NCBI GenBank assembly: GCA_029237695.1
Contig: CM055275.1
Span: 13,094,899-13,158,898 of the forward strand
DNA length: 64,000 nucleotides
Origin: Conchocele bisecta
Lineage: Eukaryota > Mollusca > Bivalvia > Lucinida > Thyasiridae
Direction of reading: 5' to 3'
This document shows positions 1 through 12,493 of this stretch, piece after piece (the stretch's first letter is position 1; each line of letters begins with the position of its first letter). Under the pieces are notes generated by a model. It searched no databases. It was not told the origin of the DNA and saw only the letters and a program-made list of their open reading frames with translations. Both the position numbers and the translations under genes were made by a program.

Positions 1-1870
1 CCCTTTACCTCTGAATTTGTTGTCACAATCAACGTCATTTTCGGAAAATATTACTAATTTTCAAATCAATAATTGTGGTAAAAAAACGGCGATGCGACCA
101 AATTGTGAACCCGAGATCCAGGCTCATTACAAGTCTATTTTCTTAAATTCAAATCAATGTGAAACTGCTTGTTTTGGCGACCCCGAGTCTACTCCAGGAG
201 ATGCAACGAAAAACGTCCGTAGACATTCGTAAACGACTATCCGCACGGATAAAACAAATGCTACAGTGAAATTGGTCCTGGGGGGAAGGCGGGGCACAGC
301 AGACATTTTATTATTTTGAATGTGTCAGGTTTATATTTTACATGTGGGACAGTATCATAAGTAATAAATGAAAATATGGTAACATTATTACTATTTCGAC
401 CAACGCGCACGTTGAATAAAATGGTGGTCGAACTAACTAAGTTAAAATAGGACGAGTTGAACAGCGCCCGAATTCACCAATTAATATAATCGTAGTAGCG
501 ATAGACACTATAAATAACACAATCGGATCATGGCAGATTTTTTCGTAGAAAATTGGTGACACATGGCGCAACAAAATGGCGGGCACAGCAAACAAACTTG
601 GAAGAAACAAATTGCAAAAGTCCACCACCAATGTTAACCTTATTTCGATTTATTTTACGACCGAAGCAAAGGAGGAATATCAATCCATTGCACAAGGCAT
701 CATACAGTCATATTGTTGAGCTTGGTATGTGGAGTCCCCAAATTAATCGTGATTGACATTATTGATGAATTGCTGTCAAACGTGGTCAGCAAACAAACTG
801 GATCGCGTGTTGCAAAGATCAATCTGCCAATCAAAGCATTCTTCATGAGCGTCTGCACTGTTTGTCATTCAGATAATGAAACATCTCGCATGATTGTTTG
901 AATACATTATACTGCTTGTTACATAACTTATAACTATAAGTGTGCTAGCAGATCCGGTACTACACTGGTCACAAATGTCATAAGCCCAATTACTCTAGTA
1001 ACAGTTACTTATATGTACTTGGAATCATTGAAAACTTGAACTAATTTTGGTGCTCTTATAAGTAAGTGAAGCAGTGTTACAATACACATGTAAGTATAAC
1101 ACTGCTTCAATTAATTATATGAAGAACAAAACAGTACCATAAATACATAAATTAGTACAATTTGTTTCCGAATCGGTTTTTGTAATCAAAATATGGAAAT
1201 ACCCAATTGAAAAAAATTGATGGGTTAACGTTTTTAAAATACCCAATTGAAAATTGAGAATACCAAATTGATTTCAAAAGTATGGAGTAACAGTACCCAA
1301 CGTCAAATTCCTTATCTGGAGCCCTGTAGTATAACGGAAAACATTAATAAACAAACTTTAGCTAAAAACTTTAACCGGACACACGTACGTACGTACGCCA
1401 AAGTGCCGACTATACCGCGCTGTCCGCAAGCGGGCGCGACAAAAAGACAATAATATTGTAGTTGTTAAAACATATTACATTTTCAAATAATTTCTGAATG
1501 TTTTAGTACTGGTAATCAAGTTTTCCATTTCAGAAATATTGGTAGCCAAAGGGCTATATTGTGGCTACCAGTAGTGCCACCTTACTTACTGAATGAAAAT
1601 ATGAGTAATGATAAAAATACACAAAGTTTCAAGTCAATCCAACTTACGGTTGCAGAGATATTGGGTACCCAACAACTTTAAACACAAATCTTAAGGATGG
1701 AGGAACGGAAATATGAAAACTATAGTTTGTATGCCGGGGGTATAATAAGATTATAGTGTTATGTTTCAACCTCAAGTATGCTATATGTGCGCACATTTTC
1801 CTGAAATAACTTCTGTATTCTATACCCGATCATTATGATACTTTTTTGTAGAATCAATATTTGTAACATT
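1..1870. other. Host intergenic sequence, no gene recognised
   Basis: Only short chance reading frames are present and none shows domain-like composition. A few repeat scraps occur: a short duplicated ATACCCAATTGAAAA motif near 1200-1255, and a repeat tail ending in a CGCAAGCGGGCGCGAC-like string near 1425, which resembles the end of the GGAC-rich repeat at 3.5-3.8 kb. A CCGGGGGTATA motif near 1735 recalls the repeat at 61.97 kb. Confidence 0.6.
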
Positions 1871-1879
1871 GGTAATTAC

Positions 1880-2242
1880 TAGCTTAGATAATCTCAGCTT
1901 GACGATGTCTTTTTCTATTTCATATGTCTTGTATATTTTCTGTATCCTTCTAGCTGAGTTGTCACAATAACAGCCTCATCTCAATGATTTTGTACTTGCG
2001 ATTTGCGACATGGTCTGACAAGCGAGGTGAAAAATGTTTACTTACATGTGTCTCCTCGGTTCATGGATGTTTTTATAAAATACTGCCCGGATTAAGACCA
2101 CAAAACGCGAGGACATAAATACTGAGAATGTGCTGTTATTGTGACCAAAAAGTACACAGCAAGTGTCTCAGCTAAGAACACAAATAAAATACTGCAGAAA
2201 TAGTAAAATACATCTATATAGCTGAGATTATCTATTAAGCTA
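1880..2242. mobile_element. Mutator-like MITE, copy A
   Basis: A 363-bp non-coding element with imperfect terminal inverted repeats: the left end reads TAGCTTAGATAATCTCAGCT and the right end is its complement with a 3-bp indel. It is flanked by a perfect 9-bp direct repeat GGTAATTAC at 1871-1879 and 2243-2251. A second copy with the same termini and its own 9-bp duplication lies at 12081-12493. Nine-base target duplications are characteristic of Mutator-like (MULE) transposases, so I infer a MULE-mobilised MITE. No transposase is encoded here. Confidence 0.8.
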
Positions 2243-2249
2243 GGTAATT

Positions 2250-2665
2250 ACTACTTGCGAACAGTCACTTGAGCAATATACATGTACATGTACTGTCCGT
2301 GGCCAAAGTTACGATTCCATGCATAGGCTTCCTCTGCAGAATAGCGAATCAGATGTGATTCGCAAGTTTTGTTAATTGTGAAATATATTCTACATTTTTT
2401 AACTGAAATGAATGCAACATTATGAAAATAACATATTCCAGTAATTATGAAATAAATTTGTAAATTTTAGTTGCAGTAAGTAACTTTGCAAAACACTCCC
2501 ATATCGTACGTACCCAGAGTTACGACGGTGCCCTCCATATGTTTCCCCTGCAGAGAAGCGAATCGGATACGATTCGGACTTTCGCTGTTAATTGTGACAT
2601 ATTTTCTGTATTTTTCAATTGAAAGAAATGTCAGTAATTGTAAAAGTAAAACAAGTATGTAATTC
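2250..2665 (+). mobile_element. Fragments of the AGTTGCGAA-family repeat
   Basis: Two consecutive related segments (about 2250-2410 and 2463-2620) each run from a CTTGCGAA or TTGCAGTAAG-like start, through GAGTTACGA or AAGTTACGA, to a CTGCAGA(A/G)(A/T)AGCGAATC block and TTAATTGTGA. The same order of motifs, reverse-complemented, forms the right end of the 3916-5502 element, and part of it recurs at 10335-10412. I read these as diverged or solo ends of that element family. Boundaries are approximate. Confidence 0.45.
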
Positions 2666-2830
2666 TGAAACAAATGTTATCATTGTAGTACGACTAACAA
2701 ATACAATATTGCCTTTCCATTAACTGGACCGCAACATGCCTAAATTTATATTTAGATTTTGGTTGTCACGGACTGGGTCATTTTTCGATTCTAGTTTAAA
2801 TTTACACAACATTCAATCTACATATGTTTG

Positions 2831-2895
2831 TTTGCTGGGGTTTAACGGCCTATCAACAGCTAAGGCCATTTAAGGCCGGGTCAGTGGGTTTAGCA
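2831..2895 (-). repeat. SINE-like repeat 3' fragment
   Basis: Reverse-complemented, this matches the 3' portion of the SINE-like family seen at 15.3, 21.5, 30.5 and 60.1 kb (GTTGATAGGCCGTTAAAC tail, preceded by the AATGGCCTTAGC stretch). Only the tail is present, as expected for a truncated retroposed copy. Confidence 0.5.
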
Positions 2896-2939
2896 CTAAA
2901 TTCCATATATTACATGTACAAGTACATGTACATGTTCAA

Positions 2940-3631
2940 GTACATGCCGAGGCATTTGATGGTCTCAGAGTGTATTTATTTGAAGTTTGATGCCCAATAA
3001 ACATAGAAAGTTTCAAGCAAATCTGACTCACGGTTACAGAGATAGTAGGTATGTGAAAACTTTAACGCAAATTTCGACAGAAACTTTAACGCAAACTTCT
3101 AAGCAATATGACCTTGACATAGAGGCACAGCGGCCGCATGAGTGGGACACATAATGAATATATGGATGACGACTAATAAGCATATGAAGTTTCAAGTCAA
3201 TGTGACTTAGGACTGAAGAAATATAAGGTATTTAAAAACTTTAAAGCAGATTTCAGAAAGCAAACTTCTAAGTCATTTGACCTTGACCTTCGACACAGGG
3301 GCCGCATGAGTGGGATAAAGCATGAATATATGGATGATGACTAAAAAGCATATGAAGTTTCAAGTCAATGTGACTTACGACTACAGAGATATAAGCAGAG
3401 ATTCCGCTGGCGATCGCGATAAAAATAAACAATTGGTGATAACAAATTACAACTTTCGAAAACAAAAAAAGTGGCGATTTTTTATTTTCCCCAGCAAAAA
3501 AAGTGGCGTATTTACTACTTTAACGCAGATTTCGGACGGACGGACGGACGCACGGAGGGACGCACGCACGGACGGACGGACGGACGGACGGACGGACGGA
3601 CGGACGGAGGACGGACGGACGGACGGACGGA

Positions 3632-3667
<36 letters not shown>

Positions 3668-3830
3668 GCACGCACGCACGACGCACGCTCGGCTACGCAC
3701 GCACCACGCACGCGACGTCGACACGCACGCACGCACGCACACGCACGCTCACTGTGATCACTATGTCTCGCTTTCCACAAGCGGGCTCGACACAAACTAT
3801 ATATTCAGCCACGAAATCAGAATAATCCTG
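2940..3830 (+). repeat. Dispersed molluscan-type repeat with internal duplication
   Basis: A segment containing GCCGCATGAGTGGGA, a GAATATATGGATGA stretch and AGTTTCAAGTCAATGTGACTTA occurs twice in tandem, about 169 bp apart (from about 3137 and 3306), followed by a long GGAC/GCAC microsatellite. The AGTTTCAAG...CTTTAACGCAGATTTC grammar with CCTTGACCT motifs is shared with the repeat at 61.97-62.35 kb. Non-coding; the reading frames across it are artefacts of simple repeats. Confidence 0.6.
3533..3745. repeat. GGAC then GCAC microsatellite
   Basis: A run of GGAC units (about 3533-3630) changes into GCAC units (about 3631-3745) with occasional single-base interruptions. Frame-independent arginine/threonine/aspartate-rich open frames on both strands result from this and are not genes. 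It sits at the 3' end of the dispersed repeat, where GGAC runs recur in related copies (5018-5033, 59580-59595). Confidence 0.9.
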
Positions 3831-3915
3831 AAGTGATGCCAGGTACTTAACACACCAGTTAATTTACATGTGTACAATTATTACAGAGCTATCGAAATAA
3901 GTTAAATTCATAATA

Positions 3916-5502
3916 TAGTTGCGAACGGTAACTTGCAATCTGCTCCTGCACCGTCAAGATCAGTTCCAACAAAATAATTCCCATCCCATTCATCTTTATT
4001 TATATGAAGATAAATGGGATTTGAATTTTTTTTTTAACTGATCTTGATGGAAATCATATCCCGATAATATCACCTGTGGTCAGTGGCAGCCAAATGCAAC
4101 ATGTAAAAGTTAAGTGGGGTCCATTTTCTACAAATGCAAGAACAACTAGAGGATTGTTTTTTAGACAAAAACATATGTCTCCCCAATACCAACACTGCAT
4201 GTTATCAGAACTTGGAAAAGTAGAATTTAAGGTAAATACCGGATGAATCCGCATCTAAAACCCCAGGTGCGCAACTTCACACGATGACCAGTATTCCTGT
4301 AAAGATTAGGGACTCTAACTGAAATACTTTTGGAGATATGCGCGACACAAGTTGAAAATCCCCACTTTTTAATAAGTCAAGGGCCATAACTCCGTGACTA
4401 CTGGATTAATCCGCATCTAAAACGCCAGGTGTGCAACTTCACACGATGCCAAGTATTCATGTAAAGTTTCACGACTCTAATTGAAACACATTTGGAGATA
4501 TGCGCGACACAAGTTGAAAATCCCCACTTTTCACTAAGTCAAGGGCCATAACTCCATGAATACTTGATTAATCCGCATCTAAAACCCCAGGTGAGCAACT
4601 TCACACGATGACAAGTATTCCTGTAAAGTGTCACGACTTTAACTGAAATACATTTGGAGATACGCGCGACACATGTTGAAAATCCCCACTTTTCGCTAAG
4701 TCAAGGGCCATAACTCCGTAAATACAGGATGAATCCGCATCTAAAACCCCAGGTGCGCAACTTCACACGATGACAAGTATTCCTGTAAAGTTTCATGACT
4801 CTAACTGAAATACATTTGGAGATACGCGCGACACAATTTGAAAATCCCCACTTTTCGCTAAGTCAAGGGTCATAACTCCGTAAATACAGGATAAATCCGC
4901 ATCTTAAACCCCAGGTGCGCAATTTTACACGATGACAAGTATTCCTGTAAAGTTTCACGACTGTAACTCAAAAACATTTGGAGATATGCACGACACAAAT
5001 TGTGTGACGTACAGACGGACAGACGGACGGACGGACGTTCCTACAAATGTATGCTTATGTGGCTAACCCAACCTTTTCCTTTGTTCATCCCTACTGTTGT
5101 GTAGCCATGTAACAGCCATTTTTAGCCACATAAGAGCACGGACCAATATAATATTACATAACCTATTGTTCTCCTAGCCAGATATGTATCCATTTGTAAG
5201 CTTGGACAGACGGACAGACGGACAACCAAGCCAAAAACAATATGTCTCCCCATTTCATGGGGGAGACATAATCATTTTTTAAACCTTCTACAATGTTAAA
5301 AATTGTTTCAGATAAATTGGTTTGTGTTACTTTTATAACACTAATATTTTTTCCAGATGGAAAATATCTCAAATATGTCACAATTAACTGACAAACTGTG
5401 AATCAGACCTGATTCGCTATTCTGCAGAGGAATCCTATGAGTGGAATCGTAACTCTATCTACGGACGGTACGGGAGTAGATTGCAAGTTACCTTCGCAAC
5501 TA
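3916..5502. mobile_element. 1.6-kb Mutator-like non-autonomous element
   Basis: The ends form terminal inverted repeats of about 38 bp: TAGTTGCGAACGGTAACTTG on the left and its near-exact complement (one indel) on the right. The element is flanked by the perfect 9-bp direct repeat TTCATAATA at 3907-3915 and 5503-5511. It encodes no protein. Its interior carries a five-copy 162-bp tandem array (4240-5000) and a GGAC/GACA run, plus the common ATATGTCTCCCC repeat motif near both ends in opposite orientation. The duplication length suggests MULE mobilisation, as for the MITEs at 1880 and 12081. Confidence 0.75.
4240..5000 (+). repeat. 162-bp tandem repeat, about 4.7 copies
   Basis: The string GCATCT(A/T)AAA starts at 4251, 4413, 4575, 4737 and 4899, an exact 162-bp period throughout. 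Each unit continues with CAGGTG(C/A)GCAA, GTATTCCTGTAAAG, CATTTGGAGATA, CCCCACTTTT and GTCAAGGGCCATAACTCC. Units differ by scattered substitutions, so the array is not newly expanded. It lies inside the 3916-5502 element. Confidence 0.9.
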
Positions 5503-5511
5503 TTCATAATA

Positions 5512-8500
5512 CTAACCTTCATTTCTGTGGAATAAGTAGATTCATGCCTTGTCATTGATTCATGCCCCTAGAAAACAAGTGAATAAGCATATTTTAAGAA
5601 TAGTGTTACTTGAAATTATTTTAAACGGTATTTTAAGTTGTTTCCCACTGATTTCTAAGTTACAGTTACATACAATTGTGATATATCACCTATTTTGTAT
5701 GGACCATACGGTACGACGGGTACGGACGATACGGGACTATTCTACAGTTACTTCCCGCAGCTAGGGCCAAACGACCTGGGGTGCGAACAAGATCAAGGAC
5801 TGAATATCACGCCCTGCAAAATGCCATTATTGGTGACGATTGTGCCACCAATAATAAGTATTGTCGCAACAATGTTTACGTCATTAAGAGCCTGAAGATG
5901 TCCCTCAAAAGACAACACATAAACTTATCCGATAACTGGTCTCCGACGACTACTGGGCTTATATTCATCATTCGTAAGCGTGCTTACTTTTTTCTTATAA
6001 ATGGACAAATTGGCGCATCATGGGCTGGTACTGAACACAAATTATAAAATTACAAATACAGATCAGCTGGATATGGTTAAATCCGCAACGTGTCAAGATG
6101 AGTCGGTGGGAAACAGAAACAAATCTCAAACAGACAAATTTCCCGCTGGTGCTTCCATGGACAAGGAAGGTAACTCTTGCAAACATATCAAACGGCCGAC
6201 CCAGTAAAATAATATTCATATCAAAATGGCACCAGTGCTGCACGTCCCCATATCTACACTTGTCCCGGTAAAATATTAAATCCAAGCAAAATAATTTTAG
6301 TTTGTAAATAATAAAATCATCTTGCAAACAATTTTACAAAACTTTTTTACTGAATAGTAATTTCATTGTATAGTATACATTTTGTAACAGCAAATATTCA
6401 AGATCATTTGATCTGACAATGGAAAAAAATATTTTACCTATATATGTGACTTTTTATTACTTTTTTTGTCGATGGCAGTATAGCATAAATTGATTTTTTA
6501 TTAATAAAATATAGTATGTAAGCAGAATGCTGTGAGACAGATCATCGAAATTGGGGAAACATTTAATGGCCAACTGTTACATAAGATATGAAATGATTTA
6601 GGAAAATTCTCATAATTATGCGATAAGATGGTTGTCAATCACATACACCCATTTGTATTGAATAACGGGTTTCATTTTATATACGGGGTCTGATATTTAT
6701 CTGTGATAAAAACTAACTATATACGTACCTGAATCTTTCCCGAAATAACGTTGAGGCCTAACGTTTCACTTCAACGGCCGCTAAGGCAATACATGATTAT
6801 TATAATCAGCGAAACATCAGCATATTCACCGAGCGGCAGACTCTGACATGAGGTGTTGACATATACAACTCTTATTTGATTACCTCCAAATCTCCGAGAA
6901 CACAAAAACCGACATTTGTGGAATTTCATAAGTTTCGGGTGATGTGAGCCCGCAGACATTAATTGAATTCGCATGACTCCGCACGACTAGCGCGCGTATG
7001 TATATACAGTTGTTAATTGGATATGATAAATACTTTATATGGCGCGTGACACATATACAATTAAACAACTTCAAACACATTAATTAACCGTAGAGTGGTG
7101 TTCTCAGAAGTGTGGTTATAATTTCATTTGCGACCAGATTAGACCAGTAGCATGGTCTACACTGTTCAGTATTCATTTATTGAAACACCCGTCTTGTTTT
7201 TCACATAGAGTTTCGACTGTTATATCGCTGCGGGGAGTATGCCAGCAACTATACTTGCCACATACATGATAAAGCCTATATACGATATGCATGAGTCATA
7301 AGTACACTGTATTCTATTACATGTATTTCTAAATCAGCCTCATGTTCAAATTGGACCCCTTCGCGGGAGAGCGGTGCTACTAGTTGGGTTATATCATGTG
7401 ACATCATTGACCAATTGCTGGGGTGAAATATGTTTTTTGCTGAACAGCCAATCATATTAGGCGACACTTAATGGCTAGGTGATCCAGTAACACTGGCAAC
7501 ACTGACACATTTGAATGTGCCGCCTGCAATAATCCGCAATAATCCATAGCAATCGCATGCAAACATTAATTTGTTTTAACAGGTGAAGTAAACTGTTAGC
7601 TGAAACAACAAAATCATCTGCGTAATTATATGACCAGCCTACGCTCAGCCGGATCAGCTGGTTGTTTTTCTGTAATCGAACATATATGGCTGTATGAGTA
7701 CACTTCCGGAAATTAAATCTGCCACAGACTTCCAAGTTCATGATCAGGAAAAACAATAATTATCCGATAAAATTCGGCAAGGTTTTATTATTTTTAGCAG
7801 AATATGTCGATTATTTCATTATTTCGTTTGTACTCAAATTCGGTGATATTTTGTAAACAATGCCATGTCATATTTAGTAACATACTTTGTTCATTTGTCC
7901 ATGAAGTTATAAATGTATTCAAACATTCATTCAATTGTCCATGAGCCTGATCCAAATGATATATTAGTATATGATGTATAAGTAATTATATAGTAAGTAA
8001 ATTTACGACCAGTGTAGTGACTGATCAAGTGACATCCCCTACGAGTGATAAAGATATAGTGTGTGCTAGAAGCATGCAATGTTATTAAATGGCTGACATT
8101 TACTTTCCAGCTGTACGTGGCTCATTGCATTTGCGACCTGTTATACGGCTGCTAGCAGACAAGCACATAAACTGGCCACATACTTATACTATAAGTCATA
8201 TTTTTAATTACAGCATCAGTCTAATGCCGCAGCTGACAAAAAGATAGCTTGTCAGATTACACATGCCCTCGATCGATCCAGGTATGGACCAGGTTGGACT
8301 ATGCTTTCAAGTAATTTAGTCACTGAACAAAAATTACATATTAAATCTGAGTGTCACGGTGAACATTGACTTGTTGTGTATGCCTTAATATGTATTTGCA
8401 TAGTACGATTTTGTCAGTAAACTGATTGCGTTACATGACATAATTTAAATTTCAGCTAGTAGATTTGCATATCGGCCTCCCTCTAACAATGAGGGCATTC

Positions 8501-9320
8501 GTAATAAAAACAAAATTATTCTGATCCCCATGTACCCTAAATCATTGCTGATTAAAAGTGTATGCCTTCGACATCTACATTATTTATTTAGCGACTCCGA
8601 CACAGAAATTAAATTAAATTATATTAATATTTTATCAGTTTCGTATTTCTCGATGAATTGCCAATAGGCAGCAATAATTTCATTACTATAAAGTAATTTC
8701 ATGTCAAAGTACGCATTAAACCCATTGATTAAATGTATATAGGCCAGTCACATATATATACGCATTATATTTGAAATTACAACTATTACGTCCTACTTTC
8801 AAATTGTGTTGATTATGATGTAATGAAACATTTTCAAAAGACAAACATGTTTTAACCCTTTCAGCTAAACAATTTGGAAGAATTAACTTCATACCTATCT
8901 GAATTAGCTTTGCAAACGCAACTTTACTGCTAATTAACGTATGGGTTCACAAGCGTTTCACACAACAAGACAATATGACACCGTTAAAAACACCACCCAC
9001 AATTTCTAATCCATAGCTCATCAAAGAAAAATCGCGTTACATACCGAAAACATTGTTTCGGATAAGCCACACCATAGGCGGCGCATGAAAATCCCATCTC
9101 ATCCTGAATCGTGGCGGGAATGACCGGCGACCAAAGCACCAGCATAGAGGCACATAAAATGTGTGATTGTCCTGACTGGTCACAAATTGACAAGCAATGC
9201 ATTATATCATGGGTTATCTCATGGACCTATACATGAACATGTATCCGTTACATTGCAGAGAATCCTGGACGTGATGGAACAGTCTAGTATTTATATCAAA
9301 TGGCGAGAACAAATGTGCAC
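5512..9320. other. Host non-coding stretch
   Basis: AT-rich sequence with no convincing gene, RNA or repeat family. Open frames here are short, overlapping on both strands and compositionally random. Small imperfect palindromes occur but none is long. Confidence 0.55.
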
Positions 9321-9424
9321 CGGCCCGGGGCCCGAACCCGAGACCACTGGTTTAATTACCGTATCATCGATCTAACCAAGGATATGTATATATGTCTCTG
9401 CTCTAACCGACTGAGCTAGCCGGG
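9321..9424 (-). repeat. tRNA-derived sequence (SINE head or tRNA pseudogene)
   Basis: On the minus strand an A-box-like TAGCTCAGTCGGTTAGAGC (about 9401-9419) is followed about 60 nt later by a B-box-like GGTTCGGGCCC (about 9328-9338), the internal RNA polymerase III promoter layout. The acceptor-stem halves pair only partly, and the interval between boxes is longer than in an ordinary tRNA. I therefore favour a tRNA-derived SINE head or pseudogene over a functional tRNA. A tRNA with an intron is the alternative. Confidence 0.5.
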
Positions 9425-10872
9425 TACGAATACACACCTGTTTTCCATCGTGAGTTACATACATGATCATACATACCGTGACAAAATTCCCCACCAAATT
9501 GTAATTTGTTCCCGAATTCATGATTTTATGAGACATAGCTAGATGAGACTGACGCGTCGATGTGTGTATTACTATATCTGTATATACATCAATATAGCAT
9601 AATAATAGCCTTTAACAATAATTGCCAATGCATATTCTCATTTTTTTTGGGACATTTCAGCCAAATTAAATATTAATTTATTTTATCAAAATTGTCCGTA
9701 CAATCAGAGACATGTATAGACTCTAAATCACTGGTACAATGAATGACACAAAAATGAACGACCAGAATATTTTACTCGGATCACATAATACAGTATTTGA
9801 AAATTGGCAATGCCTTGGCAATCGGTTTCATTTTCTGTCATTTCATCTTATTCATATTTTATTGAATTATTCATGTTTTTTTTGTTTTTTTCATCTCTTG
9901 CCGGATTTGCGGACGATTTGACTTGCTGACGATTTGATCTGCGGACGACTTGACTTGTGGATGATTTGACTTGTATTCGGTGCACCATAATAGACGAAGG
10001 GTGCCGATTGCAAGAATTACCGCCATTTTGTGTCGAAATGAACGAGCCAATAATTCCACGCCATATGTTGTTTATTTCAACAGCTGTTCGCCGTGCTTCT
10101 CCATTTGTAGTGAGGTAATTTTATTCATAGTGATTCTATTTATTATTGCCAATGCCTGAATGTGCAAGGTATGATCATCATGTGAAATAATCGTGTTAAA
10201 CATAACACTACATTATTTCACTTTCACTTCACTGAGTGACTGACACTGTGACACTGACACTGTTCAGGGACATACACGTACATACATTGATACAATATCC
10301 TTCGTCCCAGCAATGTTTCTGTTTCAACTCATGCAATCAACTCCCGTAACGTCCGTAGTCAGAGTTACGATTCCATTCATAGTCTTAGTCTGCTTCCTTT
10401 AGCAGTTCATTCCGTTCATTGGGGTGACACGATTTACCCAAATCTAAATAATAGTGAACTCGCCCCAAGGACAACTCGCCCTAGATTAACTCCCCACACC
10501 TGAAGTAAACTTTCCCCAAACAGGTTTAGAACAGCTTGCCCAGACTGAAGTCAAATATAAATATAACTCGCAACAAGAAAATGGGTTCAGGGTTCGGGTT
10601 AAATGCACAGGTGATTCTAGCGTGTCTTGTATGGTCAATTATTGTTGTTACAATGGTGTCGGATAATAAGGCTTTCCAAACACATTTATATGGCATTACC
10701 CATCTCCATATTCAGTCAATCTTTCTGGAATATTCAACGCAGTTCAAAGATGTTTGTGCAGGTAAAATGTCATAACGTTCTGACGTAAATTGTGTGATGT
10801 ATGACATCACATGCGTGTTTGCAACGTCACATTTGTTTCGGCTAATGCTGCACATCTGGTAGTGTAAACAAA
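9425..10872. other. Host non-coding stretch with a repeat scrap
   Basis: No gene recognised. Around 9900-9975 there is a short degenerate repeat of CGGACGA(T/C)TTGACTTG. At about 10335-10412 a piece of the AGTTGCGAA repeat family appears (CCGTAACGTCCGTAGTCAGAGTTACGATTCCATTCATAG in two overlapping parts). The last 100 bases contain TGACGTAA and TGACATCA-type CRE/AP-1-like motifs immediately upstream of the possible first exon at 10873. Confidence 0.45.
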
Positions 10873-10954
10873 ATGGCGAGCAACATACTGGATCAGCATA
10901 GCAAAATTGATATTAAACTTGAAGCAGAACTATCCAGTGACATCATGGCAGCAG
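10873..10954 (+). CDS. Possible first coding exon of a host gene
   Basis: An ATG in the context AAACAAAATGGCG opens 27 codons and ends at GCAG|GTTAGT, a good splice-donor match, leaving phase 1. The predicted start is MASNILDQHSKIDI and the peptide is acidic and helical. Upstream lie TGACGT-type motifs compatible with a promoter. I do not recognise a family. The exon-like segment at 16865-16959 is phase-compatible as a follow-on; the one at 13135-13223 is so only if a cryptic acceptor is used. Evidence is purely signal-based, so it could be chance. Confidence 0.3.
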
Positions 10955-11185
10955 GTTAGTTTCTTTGTTTAACATTTAATTTAGTAAATAAGACCGCTAT
11001 TCCATCAGCAGGGTCTGAGGATTTTACACATTTTGACTATATTCGGAATAACTTTTTACCAAACTATCGGAATGTGATAAAATTGTGCCACAGCATAGCA
11101 ATCAATCAGCTTGTTTAATCCAAAATACACCTGGCTAAATTTGACGTGAAATTCGATTTAGCCGATGCGCCGAATTAGCCGAAAT

Positions 11186-11890
11186 GACAGTATATACATA
11201 CAACACCTTTCTAAAGTTAAAACAATGTACAAAACAATTCAAATGCGCCCGGGTGTAAATATAATAGTACTTAGAAAGGTACAAAACTGCTATTAGCCAC
11301 CATTGAAACAAAACCTCGCACAATGTAGACATCTGGAACTCTGGAACATCGAAACCGCTGCTTGGGGTGGATTTTCGGCATTGATTTTACAGTTGCTAAT
11401 ACATTAACATAAATCTCAAAGATTTCTAGTGTAAACTGCACTAAAAGAGCGTATCACTAACCTGAATTCACTTTTAAAATCAAACACGTTGACTTCCGCA
11501 TTCTCAATGACTATTAGCCGCCATCTTTGAAAATATTTCAATCACGTGCACGCAGAGGTTTTGTTGGTTACTGGAGACTGACGTCATTTCCATTAGCCAA
11601 CCAAGTCAGTGTGTGTCACGTGATTCGATATTTTTAAAGATGGCGGCTAACATTCATTTTAATCAGGAAATGAACGTGTTTGATTTTAAAAAGCGAATTC
11701 AGGTTAGTGAAACGCGTTTTTAGTGCAATTTACACTTGAAATCTTTGAGATTTATGTTTGGGGTTTTGTTTGAATGGAGGCGAATGGGAGTTTTGTACCA
11801 TTCTAAGTACTATTATATTTACACCCGGGCACATTTGAATTGTTTTGGACATTGTTTAGAAAGGTGTTTCATGTATGTACAAACAATAAT
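11186..11890. mobile_element. Large fold-back (inverted repeat) element
   Basis: Two diverged arms (about 11186-11545 and 11625-11890) are reverse complements. ACACCTTTCTAAAGTT..., CGCCCGGGTGTAAATATAAT and TTTTAAAATCAAACACGTT on the left reappear inverted on the right, around a spacer near 11585. Both arms encode the same chance peptide on opposite strands, which confirms the pairing. No transposase gene. The spacer-proximal GATGGCGGCTAA/TTAGCCGCCATC motifs are also inverted. Confidence 0.7.
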
Positions 11891-12080
11891 TGACCATCCA
11901 AGACACGCTAGAATCACCTGTGGTTAAATGGAGCGACTGCATAATTGGTCCGCCACTTTGTTGACAACACTAACCCCAATCTTACCTTGGTATATCCCTG
12001 ATATCTGAACCTATTGTTAATGTTAGGAGTTATATTACACTAAAACTTACAGCTAGGACCTTGTTTTATTGCTCAAACCC

Positions 12081-12493
12081 TAACTTAGAAAATCTCAGCT
12101 CTACGGATGTGTTTTACTATTTTATCTGTCTTATATTTTCAGAATCCGTGAGAGCTGAGACCCTTATAGTGTACAATTTAGTCACAATAACAGCCCATCT
12201 TGTCCTGGCGTTTTACTACACAGTCTGACGAGTGAGAAGTTTAACACTTCACAGTCATGTTAAAAACATGCATAGACCAATAATATACACTCACATGTGC
12301 CATTGTGGGTATACATAGTTTGACATTGGTTATCCTTTTATTCCCATTTGTGTAGCAAAACACCAGGACAAATTGGGCTGTTCTTGTGACTAAATTTTAC
12401 TCTATACAGGTTTTTGGCTCTCACGGATACAGAAAATATAAAAGACAGATGAAATAGTAAAACACATCCATAGAGCTTAGTTTTTCTAAGCTA
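12081..12493. mobile_element. Mutator-like MITE, copy B
   Basis: Same family as 1880-2242. Termini read TAACTTAGAAAATCTCAGCT and the complement of TAGCTTAGAAAAACTAAGCT, and the element is flanked by the perfect 9-bp direct repeat CTCAAACCC (12072-12080 and 12494-12502). The shared interior motif GTCACAATAACAGCC occurs near the left side in both copies. About 413 bp, non-coding. Confidence 0.8.

Noticed and set aside
3322..3836. Overlapping Arg/Thr/Asp-rich and Arg/Ala/Cys/Val-rich frames on both strands
   Set aside because: They are translations of the GGAC/GCAC microsatellite in every frame.
4240..5000. Regularly spaced repeats resembling a CRISPR array
   Set aside because: The whole 162-bp unit is conserved with no unique spacers, in a eukaryotic context inside a transposon. 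The 118-bp and 89-bp arrays are rejected for the same reason.
9321..9424. Functional tRNA gene
   Set aside because: Acceptor stem pairing is poor and the A-to-B box distance is long; a tRNA-derived repeat is more likely.
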